Shown: positions 43,026 through 51,521 of the stretch, in pieces | How positions within the stretch are numbered: position 1 is the first letter of the stretch | Layout of the letters: each line of letters begins with the position of its first letter | Assembly (NCBI GenBank): GCA_003258795.1 | Contig: QHMH01000012.1 | Span: forward strand, 13,326 to 77,325 | Source: Candidatus Melainabacteria bacterium | GTDB taxonomy: Bacteria > Cyanobacteriota > Vampirovibrionia > Gastranaerophilales > Gastranaerophilaceae | Length of the DNA: 64,000 bases | Direction of reading: 5' to 3' | Made by a program: the position numbers and the translations under genes | The notes under the pieces: model-generated | What the model saw: only the letters and a program-made list of their open reading frames with translations | The model's database searches: none | What the model was told of the DNA's origin: nothing

Positions 43026-43964
43026 ATGTCATTGATTGAATTACCTTACGTTGCAAATGAAACCTTAACTGGACTTGCAATTGCATATAACCCTACTGGG
43101 TTGATTGGAGATAAAATTTTGACTCATACTCAAGTTGATACTCCAGAATTTAAATATCGTTATTATGAAAAAGGTCAATTTTTAACAACAAAAGATACTG
43201 AAATTGGAGAATATGGAGAACCAATTGAAGAGGAATTTGCTTACAAGGAAAAACTTGAAAGTATAAGTGTTTACGCACATATGACAAAATTATCAGTAAG
43301 ACACTTACACGCTAACACATCTGAAGCGAATAAAGAAGCAAAAAGAGTAATGTTTTCTAAAAACAAACTTAAACTTGCAGGCGAAGTAAGACTTGCAAAT
43401 TTACTTCGAGATAAATCTATTTACGAAGGCAATAGCCTTGAACTTACAGCACAAAACAACTTTTCTGTTTCGACAACAAAAGTTATTAAAACTATTCAAG
43501 GTTGTATGGATAAAATGTACAACCGTGCAAATACAGTTGTTATGTCATCAAGAACTTTATCTCAGTTGAGAACATGTCCACAAATTGTAACTTCTCTCAA
43601 GGGAAAAGAAGTTGAAGATGGTATGGTTTCAATGGAATTTTTGAAAAACGAAGTTTTTGGCGTTGATAACATTTTGGTGGGACAAGGTCGTGTTAACACT
43701 ACAAAAAGAGGTCAAAATGTAAATCTTTCTTACATTTGGGGAAATGATATCATATTGGCTTATGTGGATGAAGCGGCTGACATTGATTGTGGTTTAACTT
43801 TTGGACAAAGAGCCATTTACAAACCATATAGCGTTCAAACTTTCTCTGATGCTAAACCTGGAGCAGAGGGTGTTGTTCACTACAAGTCTGTTGAAGAATA
43901 CAAAGACTTTATCACATGTCCTGACTGCGGATACATCATTAAAAATGCGTTCACACAAGATTAA
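43026..43964 (+). CDS. Major capsid protein
   Basis: A 312-residue major capsid protein of the Mu/lambda E-like type. It begins ELPYVANETLTGLAIAYNPTGLIGDKIL and includes EEEFAYKEKLESISVYAHMTKLSVRHLH, then LNTxxMSSRTLSQLRTCP-like hexamer-forming segments and DIILAYVDEAADIDCGLTFGQRAIYKPY near the end. Odd is a C-terminal CPDCGYIIKNAFTQD stretch, where a CxxC pair could bind a metal or stay reduced. Its AAAGGAAAGG site is strong, as expected for the most abundant gene. Confidence 0.85.
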   Translation: MSLIELPYVANETLTGLAIAYNPTGLIGDKILTHTQVDTPEFKYRYYEKGQFLTTKDTEIGEYGEPIEEEFAYKEKLESISVYAHMTKLSVRHLHANTSEANKEAKRVMFSKNKLKLAGEVRLANLLRDKSIYEGNSLELTAQNNFSVSTTKVIKTIQGCMDKMYNRANTVVMSSRTLSQLRTCPQIVTSLKGKEVEDGMVSMEFLKNEVFGVDNILVGQGRVNTTKRGQNVNLSYIWGNDIILAYVDEAADIDCGLTFGQRAIYKPYSVQTFSDAKPGAEGVVHYKSVEEYKDFITCPDCGYIIKNAFTQD

Positions 43965-43973
43965 GGAGAAATT

Positions 43974-44408
43974 ATGTACTGCAATATAAGCGATTTATTG
44001 ACTCGGGTAAATGAAAAAACGTTGATTAACCTATCCAAAGATGAACCTCCATACGATAAAATCGACGAAAAAATCATAACAGAAAACATTGAAGTAGCTT
44101 CTGATTTGGTTGATGCTTCTATAAGAAACAAGTACACACTACCCCTTGTTAATGTTCCATCTGTTATAAAACAAATTACCGCTGATATAGTCATTTATCG
44201 CTTATATTCTCGCAGGGCGCAAGATATTCCGCAAAACTACGTCAAAAACTACGAATTCGCACTTTCTCTGTTATCAGAATTTCAATGTGGATCTAAAATT
44301 TTGAAAACTGATTCTGAAGAAAATCTCGGCTCTTGTTTGTATCTCACAGACAAGCAAGAGTCAGATGTGCGATTTTCCAAAGAAAAATTAAGAGGATTTA
44401 ATTTATGA
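43974..44408 (+). CDS. Head-tail connector protein (Mu gp36/DUF1320-like)
   Basis: A 144-residue protein of the DUF1320 family (Mu gp36), which joins head and tail. The pattern YCNISDLLTRVNEKTLINLS, DKIITENIEVASDLVDASIRNKYTLPL and VIKQITADIVIYRLYSRRAQDIPQNYVKNYEFALSLLSEF is characteristic. It is tightly packed: it starts nine bases after the capsid gene and overlaps the next gene by four bases. Confidence 0.85.
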   Translation: MYCNISDLLTRVNEKTLINLSKDEPPYDKIDEKIITENIEVASDLVDASIRNKYTLPLVNVPSVIKQITADIVIYRLYSRRAQDIPQNYVKNYEFALSLLSEFQCGSKILKTDSEENLGSCLYLTDKQESDVRFSKEKLRGFNL

Positions 44409-44830
44409 ACTGCTTGATTGCTTATTGCGAAGACAATATTAAAACTGCTCTTTCTAAAGCTTTTCCAAACTTTGACATAATAAGTTTTCCTACAAACTTT
44501 GAAAAATACACCTTCACATCTGCAACCGGTTGTTTACTTATTAAATTTTCTGGTGCTTCTTTCGAAAAACAGAACACCTTGTGGAACAGCAATCAAAGTT
44601 CAAAAGTAAGATTTACTATAATCGCTGGTTACAGAGGTTTAAACAATTACAATGAAATCTTTGAACCACAACAGTTGTTAAAAAACACTCTTTGCGGATT
44701 AGAAGTTTTAGGGAAAAAACTTTATCTTATCGACGAACAATTTTTAAAAGAAAAAAATACGGATATATATTGCTCAACTACATTTGAAATTGAGTTATTT
44801 CAAGATGATTTTAATGAGCTTATACAATAA
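44405..44830 (+). CDS. Tail-completion/terminator protein (Mu gp37/DUF1834-like)
   Basis: A 141-residue protein in the position of Mu gp37 (DUF1834). The LLIKFSGASFEKQNTLWNSNQSSKVRFTIIAGYRG and LEVLGKKLYLIDEQFL segments fit the family only moderately. It ends 22 bases before the sheath gene. It likely caps the tail tube beside the connector, but this is inferred from order. Confidence 0.7.
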   Translation: MNCLIAYCEDNIKTALSKAFPNFDIISFPTNFEKYTFTSATGCLLIKFSGASFEKQNTLWNSNQSSKVRFTIIAGYRGLNNYNEIFEPQQLLKNTLCGLEVLGKKLYLIDEQFLKEKNTDIYCSTTFEIELFQDDFNELIQ

Positions 44831-44852
44831 CAAAAAAAGGAGAAAATAAAAA

Positions 44853-46280
44853 ATGCTTCACGGAATAATTACTGAACAAAAAGAATCTAAATCGCCGCTT
44901 GAAGATGCACAAACAAACATTGTTTGTGTTTTGGGTACAGTGCCGACTTTTTTGCTCGGAAAAGATTTTAAAACACTAAACACCCCCATTCCTATAAGAA
45001 ATTATGGCGATATAGCAAATTATGCAGGTGTCAACCTAAAAGAATATACTATGTATGATGCACTTGAAACAATCATGGATGAATCTGGCGGTGCAACAAT
45101 TTACATGATAAACGTTTTTGACGAAGAAAAACACAAGGTCAGTGTTAGTCAAAAAAGCGTTAGTGCAACTTCAAATATGATTGAGCTTGAGGGTGGAATT
45201 ATAAGTTTAACTCTAAAAAATGGGGATAGCGTTGGAGTTGAAGGAAGTGATTATGAACTAATCCAAGATGGAAACATTTGCAAAATTATCCTTTTATCTG
45301 ACTCATTTAAGAGTGCAGGAAATCTTACTTGTTCTTATGACAGGGCAGATTTAACTAAAGTTACAGCTGCAGATTTTGTTGGTACTGTTGGCAATGATGG
45401 AACAAAGAGCGGGGCAAAGGCTATTGTGAATGTTTCACAACTTTATGGTGATGACGTTAATATAATTATTGCGCCTTCTTATTCTTCTATTCCAGCGGTA
45501 AGGTCTGCTTTGTGTGGAATTGCAGAAGAAATTAAGGCAAGAGTATATGTTGACGTTCCTCAAGGAACATCTGTTAATGCTGCTGTACAAGGAAGAATTG
45601 CCGGTGATGTTGACTTGAAATGTTCTTCAAGAAATTGCTATATGGCTATGCCATGGGTTAAGAGATATAATTCTTATCTTGATGAAACATTACTCCGTCC
45701 AATATCACCTGTTCTTGCAGGTTTGAGAGTTAAGCTTAACAAGACTCGAAATATTGCAAAATCAATCGATAATACAAAATCCTCTACAATAAAAGGGTTG
45801 GAATTCCCAGTAGAATTTGTTTTGAACAAGGAAAACACCGAAAGTAATGCACTTAATGGCGCTGGTATTGCTACGGTTATAAATTACAAAGGAACATACA
45901 GAATTTGGGGAGTAAGAAATTGTTCTTATCCTTCTTCAACAGACTTTAAAACCTGCGATAGTGTTGTTGATGTTGCAAACTTTATTGAAAAAACTATTGA
46001 GCAAGGAAGCTTTGAGTGTGTGGGTGAAAATATTACAAAATCGTTTATCGACGCAATAATAGAGCAGATTAACGCAAAATTTAACACTTGGAGAAATCCA
46101 GAAGATGCGATTATCTATGACGGTAGAGCCTATTATGATGAAAGCCTTAATCCTGCTGAAGAATTGGCAAAATTCAAACTTAAAATTCCATATGAATTTT
46201 GTCCACTTTCAACAATTGAGCAGTTAACTTATCGCTCTTTTGTAAACATTAACATTATGAACAAAGCTTTAAATGAGTAA
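44853..46280 (+). CDS. Contractile tail sheath protein
   Basis: A 475-residue sheath protein (P2 FI/Mu L-like). Features include IITEQKESKSPLEDAQTNIVCVLG, YTMYDALETIMDESGGATIYMINVFD and the C-terminal GVRNCSYPSSTDFKTCDSVVDVANFIEKTIEQGSFECVGENITKSFIDAIIEQINAKFNTW region. This C-terminal domain forms the handshake between subunits. Presence of a full-length sheath and tube means the tail is contractile, so the particle would be a myovirus-type. Confidence 0.9.
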   Translation: MLHGIITEQKESKSPLEDAQTNIVCVLGTVPTFLLGKDFKTLNTPIPIRNYGDIANYAGVNLKEYTMYDALETIMDESGGATIYMINVFDEEKHKVSVSQKSVSATSNMIELEGGIISLTLKNGDSVGVEGSDYELIQDGNICKIILLSDSFKSAGNLTCSYDRADLTKVTAADFVGTVGNDGTKSGAKAIVNVSQLYGDDVNIIIAPSYSSIPAVRSALCGIAEEIKARVYVDVPQGTSVNAAVQGRIAGDVDLKCSSRNCYMAMPWVKRYNSYLDETLLRPISPVLAGLRVKLNKTRNIAKSIDNTKSSTIKGLEFPVEFVLNKENTESNALNGAGIATVINYKGTYRIWGVRNCSYPSSTDFKTCDSVVDVANFIEKTIEQGSFECVGENITKSFIDAIIEQINAKFNTWRNPEDAIIYDGRAYYDESLNPAEELAKFKLKIPYEFCPLSTIEQLTYRSFVNINIMNKALNE

Positions 46281-46300
46281 TAAAGAAAGGATAAAAAGCA

Positions 46301-46813
46301 ATGGCAAACATATTATCACAGGCACATTTATATATAGGAACATCTATGTTCGGAAAAGTTAGTGAGTTTAAATTTCCAGACGTAACAAACGTTGTCACTG
46401 AAATTAAGCCTATTGATTCTATCGGAAAATACAGCTTGCCTGTTGGAATTCAGTTAGAGGATGCTTCACTAAAGTTTATTGGTTTCAATGCAAAAGCATT
46501 TGAAGAGTTGTCAGATTTGACAAGTGAACACTTGATTACAGTTAGGGGTAACCTTAAAGAATTTAATGGTGTAACGCTAAAAGATGAACAAGCTATCAAA
46601 GGCTCTATTAGATGCATAACTAAAAAAATCACCTCACTTGGCACAATCAAAGGTCAAGAAAACGCTGAATTTGTTGTCGAACTAATCCCACATGCAATAA
46701 AACTTGAACATAAGGGAAAAGTTCTAACTGAAATAGATATTCCAAACAATATTTACACAAATAACAGCGAAGATATGCTTTCTAAAATGCGTTCAAATTT
46801 GGGACTCAATTAG
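46301..46813 (+). CDS. Tail tube protein (P2 FII/Mu M-like)
   Basis: A 170-residue tube protein with the expected family pattern: LYIGTSMFGKVSEFKFPDVTNVVTEI, YSLPVGIQLEDASLKFIGFNAKAFEELSD and IKLEHKGKVLTEIDIPNNIYTNNSEDMLSKMRSNLG. It forms the inner tube around which the sheath contracts. It follows the sheath by 20 bases, with a GAAAGGATAAAAAG site. Confidence 0.88.
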   Translation: MANILSQAHLYIGTSMFGKVSEFKFPDVTNVVTEIKPIDSIGKYSLPVGIQLEDASLKFIGFNAKAFEELSDLTSEHLITVRGNLKEFNGVTLKDEQAIKGSIRCITKKITSLGTIKGQENAEFVVELIPHAIKLEHKGKVLTEIDIPNNIYTNNSEDMLSKMRSNLGLN

Positions 46814-46823
46814 GGGGTAAGTT

Positions 46824-47120
46824 ATGTCAAAAAGTAAGGAAAATCTCGATTTTATTGAACTTCCGATAAGCGGGAAAAAAGTAACAATAAAAGATATATC
46901 AAAAGCTGACGGGAATTTGCTTATGAAGGCAAGGGAAGAATGTGGCGGCGGGGCAAAAACCGCCGTATTCATCCTCGCTGAATTAGCAGAGTTTGACGGG
47001 CAAAAACTCACAGGTTTTGACATTCTTGACTTGGATCTTGAAGATGTAATAACACTTGAGGATTTCTATGCTGAAAAAAAGCACAATTATGCTTTAACCC
47101 TCAAAAAATCATCTACATAA
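46824..47120 (+). CDS. Tail assembly chaperone, unshifted product (gpE-like)
   Basis: A 98-residue zero-frame product preceding the tape-measure-like region, in the place held by P2 gpE. It reads SGKKVTIKDISKADGNLLMKAREECGGGAKTAVFILAELAEFDGQKLTGFDILDLDLEDVITLEDFYAE, of the family type. A -1 frameshift site lies near its end (see 47075-47081). It starts behind a GGGGG site ten bases after the tail tube gene. Confidence 0.85.
   Translation: MSKSKENLDFIELPISGKKVTIKDISKADGNLLMKAREECGGGAKTAVFILAELAEFDGQKLTGFDILDLDLEDVITLEDFYAEKKHNYALTLKKSST
47075..47081 (+). other. Programmed -1 ribosomal frameshift site A_AAA_AAG
   Basis: In the chaperone frame the codons around here read GCT GAA AAA AAG CAC, so the last A of GAA with AAA and AAG makes the canonical heptamer A AAA AAG. 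Slipping back one base allows both tRNAs to re-pair. The -1 frame then stays open to 47230 and encodes a characteristic gpE'-type tail (47082-47230). Confidence 0.85.
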
Positions 47121-47230
47121 GTAATATTACGGGTTGGAGCTACGAATCTCTCATGAAAATGAAATTGTCTGAAATAGATTTTTGGTTTGAAGAGGTTTCA
47201 ATATTTGCAAATAATAAAAGGAAATTATGA
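47082..47230 (+). CDS. Frameshift extension of the tail chaperone (gpE'-like)
   Basis: The -1 frame continues for 49 codons after the slippery site to a TGA at 47228-47230, giving a fused product of about 135 residues, close to P2 E-E'. The tail holds SNITGWSYESLMKMKLSEIDFWFEEVSIFANN, with the W-S-x-E-x-L-M-x-M-x-L-S-E-[IL] pattern of such extensions. It has no usable start of its own. The TGA overlaps the ATG of the papain-like gene at 47227, coupling their translation. Confidence 0.85.
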
Positions 47231-47802
47231 TAATTAAGAAAAGTGATTTACAAAAACGTAATATAGAAAATTTTATAAAAGAAAATCGTGAATCATTGCA
47301 AGGTTCTGCACTTTTTACACGTAATTCAAGCTTGATATCAAAAATTGTATGTCATGCCTGTCAAGGAAAATGTGAAGTAAAGGGGGAACATTTTATCCCC
47401 TCTCACATTGCTTCTATTTACGAAGATGTAGGAGAAGACGGCAATGTCGAACTTTATCTGCTTGATATAAAACCTCCAATATCTACAAGGCAAAAACTTA
47501 TAGATTATCTTAATTCAAGCAAAGATGATTTCGTAATTTTTGAAAGATTTTTCCCAATTGATATAAGACAATTTAACAACTATATGAAAAAGCGAGTCGG
47601 ACTAATTTATGGACTTTTGAGTGCCGTTCAATCCATTTTTAAAAATTTCACAATCAAACATGGAATGCATTGTTCAGAAAACTACATTTATGCATACAAC
47701 CAACAAGGATTTATGTTTGACATTAACGCAAACAAGTCAACACCAGATTCACTACTTCATTATTTAATTAACACGGAGTATAAACTCAATGAAAAATCTT
47801 AA
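47227..47802 (+). CDS. YiiX-like permuted papain-fold protein in the tail operon
   Basis: A 191-residue protein with the pattern of YiiX/LRAT-type permuted NlpC/P60 proteins: an early His in IPSHIASIYED near residue 60, and a late Cys in MHCSENYIYAYNQQG near residue 145, where the C-S-E motif is typical. Between them is a region rich in Phe and Tyr. There is also a HACQGKC double-Cys stretch near residue 47. Such enzymes cleave amides, lipids or peptidoglycan crosslinks. Lying where the tape measure gene normally starts is unusual. No signal peptide is seen. Confidence 0.6.
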   Translation: MIIKKSDLQKRNIENFIKENRESLQGSALFTRNSSLISKIVCHACQGKCEVKGEHFIPSHIASIYEDVGEDGNVELYLLDIKPPISTRQKLIDYLNSSKDDFVIFERFFPIDIRQFNNYMKKRVGLIYGLLSAVQSIFKNFTIKHGMHCSENYIYAYNQQGFMFDINANKSTPDSLLHYLINTEYKLNEKS

Positions 47803-48550
47803 AAATTTAATTAAAAACATCTTAAAGACAAAGTTAAGCAGAAGATTTGTAGAACTTGAAGAAAATATCGACAAATCTAATCTAAATTTAACTTTTGAAA
47901 ACTCTCAACCAACAAGGGTACATAAACTTAATTACAATACAGAAAACATTTACGAAAAACCTGAAAGGAATTTTCTTTCTAATATAAACTCAATCTTACA
48001 AAATATAAACAACACGACATTTGAAAATATTAAATCAATAAAAAACACAAGAGATTTAAAGACAAATAGCTTAAATTTCTTTTCAAACAATCAATCATCC
48101 ACAAGACAAGACTATCAGACATCAACAAGAATTTTTGACGACAACATAAATTCAGATATAAAAAATACCAATATAAGAAATATTAAAACCCTATTTTCAA
48201 CAAACAAAAACGATTTACTTAGTCACAGTGAAAACAAAAAATATGAGGGCAGTCTGACCAACAACAAAGATATATCAAACATTTTTTCTTCTAAATATCT
48301 GAAAAATAACTATTCAAACAGTGAGTTTTTTAAGAATGAATCACAAGAAAAATCTTTCGACTACAACACTTCAACCCGCACTGATCAAAGTTCTGAAACA
48401 AACATATCTTTAAATTACTCGCCAGTTATAAATTTAAATTCTGATAATTCACAAATTGATTTTTCATCAGAGCTTGAAAACCACAAAAATGAAATTTATT
48501 TCATGTTAAAAGATTTGCTTCAAAGAGAGGAGAAACGCAGCTATGTATAA
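47789..48550 (+). CDS. Short tape-measure-like protein, Asn-rich
   Basis: A 253-residue, Asn/Ser/Lys-rich, largely polar protein. Its final 45 residues (NYSPVINLNSDNSQIDFSSELENHKNEIYFMLKDLLQREEKRSY) resemble the C-terminal end of phage tape measure proteins, where an N-S-P-x-I strand precedes a helix ending in charged residues. The bulk reads as disordered repeats (e.g. NTRDLKTNSLNFFSNNQSST), with a basic amphipathic start. If it is the tape measure, the 0.15 nm-per-residue rule would predict a tail of only about 40 nm. Overlaps its neighbours by 14 and 8 bases. Confidence 0.5.
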   Translation: MKNLKNLIKNILKTKLSRRFVELEENIDKSNLNLTFENSQPTRVHKLNYNTENIYEKPERNFLSNINSILQNINNTTFENIKSIKNTRDLKTNSLNFFSNNQSSTRQDYQTSTRIFDDNINSDIKNTNIRNIKTLFSTNKNDLLSHSENKKYEGSLTNNKDISNIFSSKYLKNNYSNSEFFKNESQEKSFDYNTSTRTDQSSETNISLNYSPVINLNSDNSQIDFSSELENHKNEIYFMLKDLLQREEKRSYV

Positions 48551-49061
48551 AGGAATTTTGCCATATTCAATGCAGGATGAAAGCAACATAGCACTTGAAA
48601 AGTGTATTGATAAGGCTTTTGACATTGATTTATCACCATTTATGACAGCTCTACCAGATTTTGTAAGTCCAAATGTACTCTATTTTCTTGCAGAGCAATT
48701 GAGTTTAACAGACGGTGACGGATATAGCGAGTGTAAAACAGAACAAGAAAAAAGAGATTTAATAAAAAAAGCTATTAAAATCCACAGGATGAAGGCCACA
48801 ACAAAATGTATGAATGACCTCTGTGCAAATTCAACTGTAAAACTTTTGCCTTGGTTTGAATACGATGGTTTGAACAACCATTACAAACTAATTGTAGAAG
48901 GCGGTAGCCTTGAAGACGTAGAAAAAACAATTTCTATGATAAATCGCAACAAGAGATTAAGTTCAAAACCAGATATTTTAATATATGAACTTAAAACAGA
49001 AACAGAAAATATTCTATCTATAACCCCAGTTTTTGGGGAAGTTATCACCATAAATTTTTAA
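48543..49061 (+). CDS. Tail protein I-like (baseplate)
   Basis: A 172-residue protein like P2 gpI, part of the baseplate edge. It has the characteristic start GILPYSMQDESNIALEKCIDKAFDID and LPDFVSPNVLYFLAEQLSL. The EQEKRDLIKKAIKIHRMKATTKCMNDL segment and the C-terminal strand region fit the family. In P2 it follows J on one strand; here J is on the opposite strand, so the P2 order has been split between the two operons. Confidence 0.82.
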   Translation: MYKGILPYSMQDESNIALEKCIDKAFDIDLSPFMTALPDFVSPNVLYFLAEQLSLTDGDGYSECKTEQEKRDLIKKAIKIHRMKATTKCMNDLCANSTVKLLPWFEYDGLNNHYKLIVEGGSLEDVEKTISMINRNKRLSSKPDILIYELKTETENILSITPVFGEVITINF

Positions 49062-49089
49062 ATTTTAGATACAAGAAAAGGGGAACATA

Positions 49090-50895
49090 ATGCAACTTGA
49101 AAAACTTAAAACAAATTATTGTCTTGAAAAAGAATCAAAATGTCTTTTTACAAATACAGCATTTGATATTGCACATATTGTTATAGGCGATGGTGGAGGT
49201 TCTATCCCTGCACTCACAAAAGATATGACTTCACTGGTTAACGAAAAATTAAAACTCTCGATATCAAAGAAAGAACAATCTGGGTCAAAGTATACATTTT
49301 ATGCAGACCTTCCAACAAATACAGAGGAATTTCAAATAAGGGAATTAGGCTTGGTAGACAACAGTGATAATCTACTATTTATAAGTCAGATGGATACTCC
49401 GACTACACTTATCTCAACAGGAATAGCAAAACAAATCCGACTTAAATTTGTTTGTCAATTTTCAGATGGACTTTCTGTCGTCCTAATCGACCCTTCTCTT
49501 GAAACAGCAACAGTAGATTACGTGGAAGAAAATTTTCAAAAATTATCTCAAAAAGGTCTTGCATCAGGTTATGCCCCTCTTGATAATAATGCAAAAATTC
49601 CACGTGAATATATTCCAGAAAGTTATACACCATTTTCTTTAAATTCTGGGAATGTAGACGCATACGGAAGTGCAGACATTATGTATGCAACTGCAAGTGG
49701 TGAAGAAAACTTTCTCAACACATTATCTTTTAAAGTTGGTGGTAATTACCCAGATATGGTTTGTACACCTGCAAATGGAGGTATATCTTTTACGAAATCT
49801 TCTCTTCCTCCAATTACAATTTCTGGATACAATGACAGTTCTTTAGATGTTGCTTGGCAAAACCCAGTTATGACATCAATTTCACAAGACGGTTATACAA
49901 TCGTAAACACAGCAGCTGTTCACCCATCTCAACAAGATGCATTTGGATACTCAAACCAATCTTGGGGTGCTTTTGCAGATTACGATACCTATACCCTCTG
50001 TGGATTTAATAGAAATCAGGGAGCAGTTTTTACATCATTAGTTATTCCATCTGACAAAAATGTTAAAATTACAAAAATTGTTACCCCTCGTGCCCTGTCT
50101 AACGGCAATCAGGTTACAGGCGGTTGGACTGTGAAACTTCTTAAAAATTCCGTTGAAGTATACTCTCAACACCTTACTGGCAATGCAACAGAATATGAAG
50201 TCAACAACCTCGAAGTCGATACAATTCAAATCTATCCTGCAGGTGGCGCTAACGTTGATTGGGGTTCTTTCTTACCTTTCAAATTTATTGGCACTGAAAC
50301 CATTCAGGGTGCAGGAAATTACAATGTCTTTGCCTCAGCCTCAGGAAACGCATATATTTTGAACAATTCTACGTTCTATCTGCCACAAACACCAACCTCC
50401 CCACAAGCTAACGACATTTGGCTTGATACATCAACAGAACCAATAAAAGCAAAAAAATACAATGGTAGCTCTTGGCAAGAATTTAACGATGTTCCAATCG
50501 GTTCAATAACAATAGTTAACGGAGTCATCACTACAGTACAAAATCTTCCGTTCGGTAATAAATCTGCAACCGCAAGCCACATAAGACCAGCCTCCGTTGC
50601 CTTATCTTACAAAAATGGTACATCTTGGTATCGTTTATGGTCAGACGGATTTAAAGAACAAGGTGGACAGATTTATCAAAATGCTAATGCCGATGTAGTT
50701 ATTACATTTTTAGTTCCTTTTGATAATAACGAATATTTTGCTGTTAGAACTGCCGGCTGGAGTGGACACTATGACAATTCAATATATGGTTGTCACGCAG
50801 TAAATATTTGGAATGCAACAAAAACTTCAATGACGATAAGAACGTATAACGCTGACGGGCTAAATACTCAAAGATGGTATGCCTGTGGATATTAA
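49090..50895 (+). CDS. Tail fibre protein (P2 gpH-like)
   Basis: A 601-residue fibre. The N-terminal 150 residues (AFDIAHIVIGDGGGSIPALTKDMTSLVNEK and EFQIRELGLVDNSDNLLFISQ) resemble the P2 gpH/DUF3751 attachment domain, which fits the baseplate. The middle is repetitive beta, and the C terminus (YNADGLNTQRWYACGY) looks like a receptor-recognition tip. A complete N-terminal attachment domain argues that the particle can still recognise a surface. Its size is modest. It starts 28 bases after the I gene. Confidence 0.8.
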   Translation: MQLEKLKTNYCLEKESKCLFTNTAFDIAHIVIGDGGGSIPALTKDMTSLVNEKLKLSISKKEQSGSKYTFYADLPTNTEEFQIRELGLVDNSDNLLFISQMDTPTTLISTGIAKQIRLKFVCQFSDGLSVVLIDPSLETATVDYVEENFQKLSQKGLASGYAPLDNNAKIPREYIPESYTPFSLNSGNVDAYGSADIMYATASGEENFLNTLSFKVGGNYPDMVCTPANGGISFTKSSLPPITISGYNDSSLDVAWQNPVMTSISQDGYTIVNTAAVHPSQQDAFGYSNQSWGAFADYDTYTLCGFNRNQGAVFTSLVIPSDKNVKITKIVTPRALSNGNQVTGGWTVKLLKNSVEVYSQHLTGNATEYEVNNLEVDTIQIYPAGGANVDWGSFLPFKFIGTETIQGAGNYNVFASASGNAYILNNSTFYLPQTPTSPQANDIWLDTSTEPIKAKKYNGSSWQEFNDVPIGSITIVNGVITTVQNLPFGNKSATASHIRPASVALSYKNGTSWYRLWSDGFKEQGGQIYQNANADVVITFLVPFDNNEYFAVRTAGWSGHYDNSIYGCHAVNIWNATKTSMTIRTYNADGLNTQRWYACGY

Positions 50896-50955
50896 GAGAT
50901 TGGAACAAAACAGACAAAACTATTTTAAATAGAAAATTTGAGAAAGGAATAAACA

Positions 50956-51375
50956 ATGGAAACAAAAGCACAATTAAACAAACCTTATACAGAGAAACAA
51001 AGACTTGATTTTATTGTTCAGCAAAACCATAACAAAGGTTATTTAATCGAGGAAACAGAAGAAGCTTTGCTCGCTAAAGGTTATACTGAAGAAGAACTTG
51101 CAGATTTGCAAAACCAACAGAGAGCAAAAGAATTCTTCAATACATCACTTGGATATGTAAAACGTAAAGTAGAAATGACAACTGGGGATGTAAGAGATTT
51201 TTTGTTTGATATTAAACCAACTCTCGCTGTCGGTGTACCTATTATTACATACAACGCAAACGGTTCTCAAAACAGAGATGTCCTCGTTACACAAGACTTT
51301 TTAGATGAATGTGATAGACAAATCTATTTCGATTTCTATGGGATTTACCCTCAAGTTGAGGTAAATGATGATTAA
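50956..51375 (+). CDS. Tail-fibre-associated protein, unknown family member
   Basis: A 139-residue protein placed directly after the fibre gene, where assembly chaperones usually lie. It has a helical N-terminal half (YTEKQRLDFIVQQNHNKGYLIEETEEALLAKGYTEEELADLQNQQRAKEFFNTSLGYVKRKVEMTTGDVRDFLFDIKP) and a short beta-rich C terminus. The helical FNTSLGYVKRKV element recurs in phage tail-linked proteins. A chaperone or minor-tail role is inferred from position. Confidence 0.55.
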   Translation: METKAQLNKPYTEKQRLDFIVQQNHNKGYLIEETEEALLAKGYTEEELADLQNQQRAKEFFNTSLGYVKRKVEMTTGDVRDFLFDIKPTLAVGVPIITYNANGSQNRDVLVTQDFLDECDRQIYFDFYGIYPQVEVNDD

Positions 51376-51505
51376 GTGCAGAAGAAAACTTAAAATCGAA
51401 GATATTCCCAAACTCTCTATTAACACAGGAGAGAAACCCAGATTTTCTATTATGTTCTGGTTTACAAAACAAATAAAAGCTTTCAAGTTTACTTGGAGAT
51501 TTTAA
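51368..51505 (+). CDS. Small basic ORF after the fibre-associated gene
   Basis: A 45-residue reading starting at ATG 51368, inside the end of the preceding gene. It reads MIKCRRKLKIEDIPKLSIN..., then aromatic and basic residues ending KAFKFTWRF. There is no separate ribosome-binding site beyond the coupling overlap. Coding status is plausible but unproved. Confidence 0.4.
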   Translation: MIKCRRKLKIEDIPKLSINTGEKPRFSIMFWFTKQIKAFKFTWRF

Positions 51506-51521
51506 AAAGAAAGGATTGATT

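Noticed and set aside
47102..47108. Second A-run (C AAA AAA) as the frameshift site
   Set aside because: The A AAA AAG heptamer at 47075 fits the canonical rule with full re-pairing; here the first base would mismatch in the shifted P-site codon.
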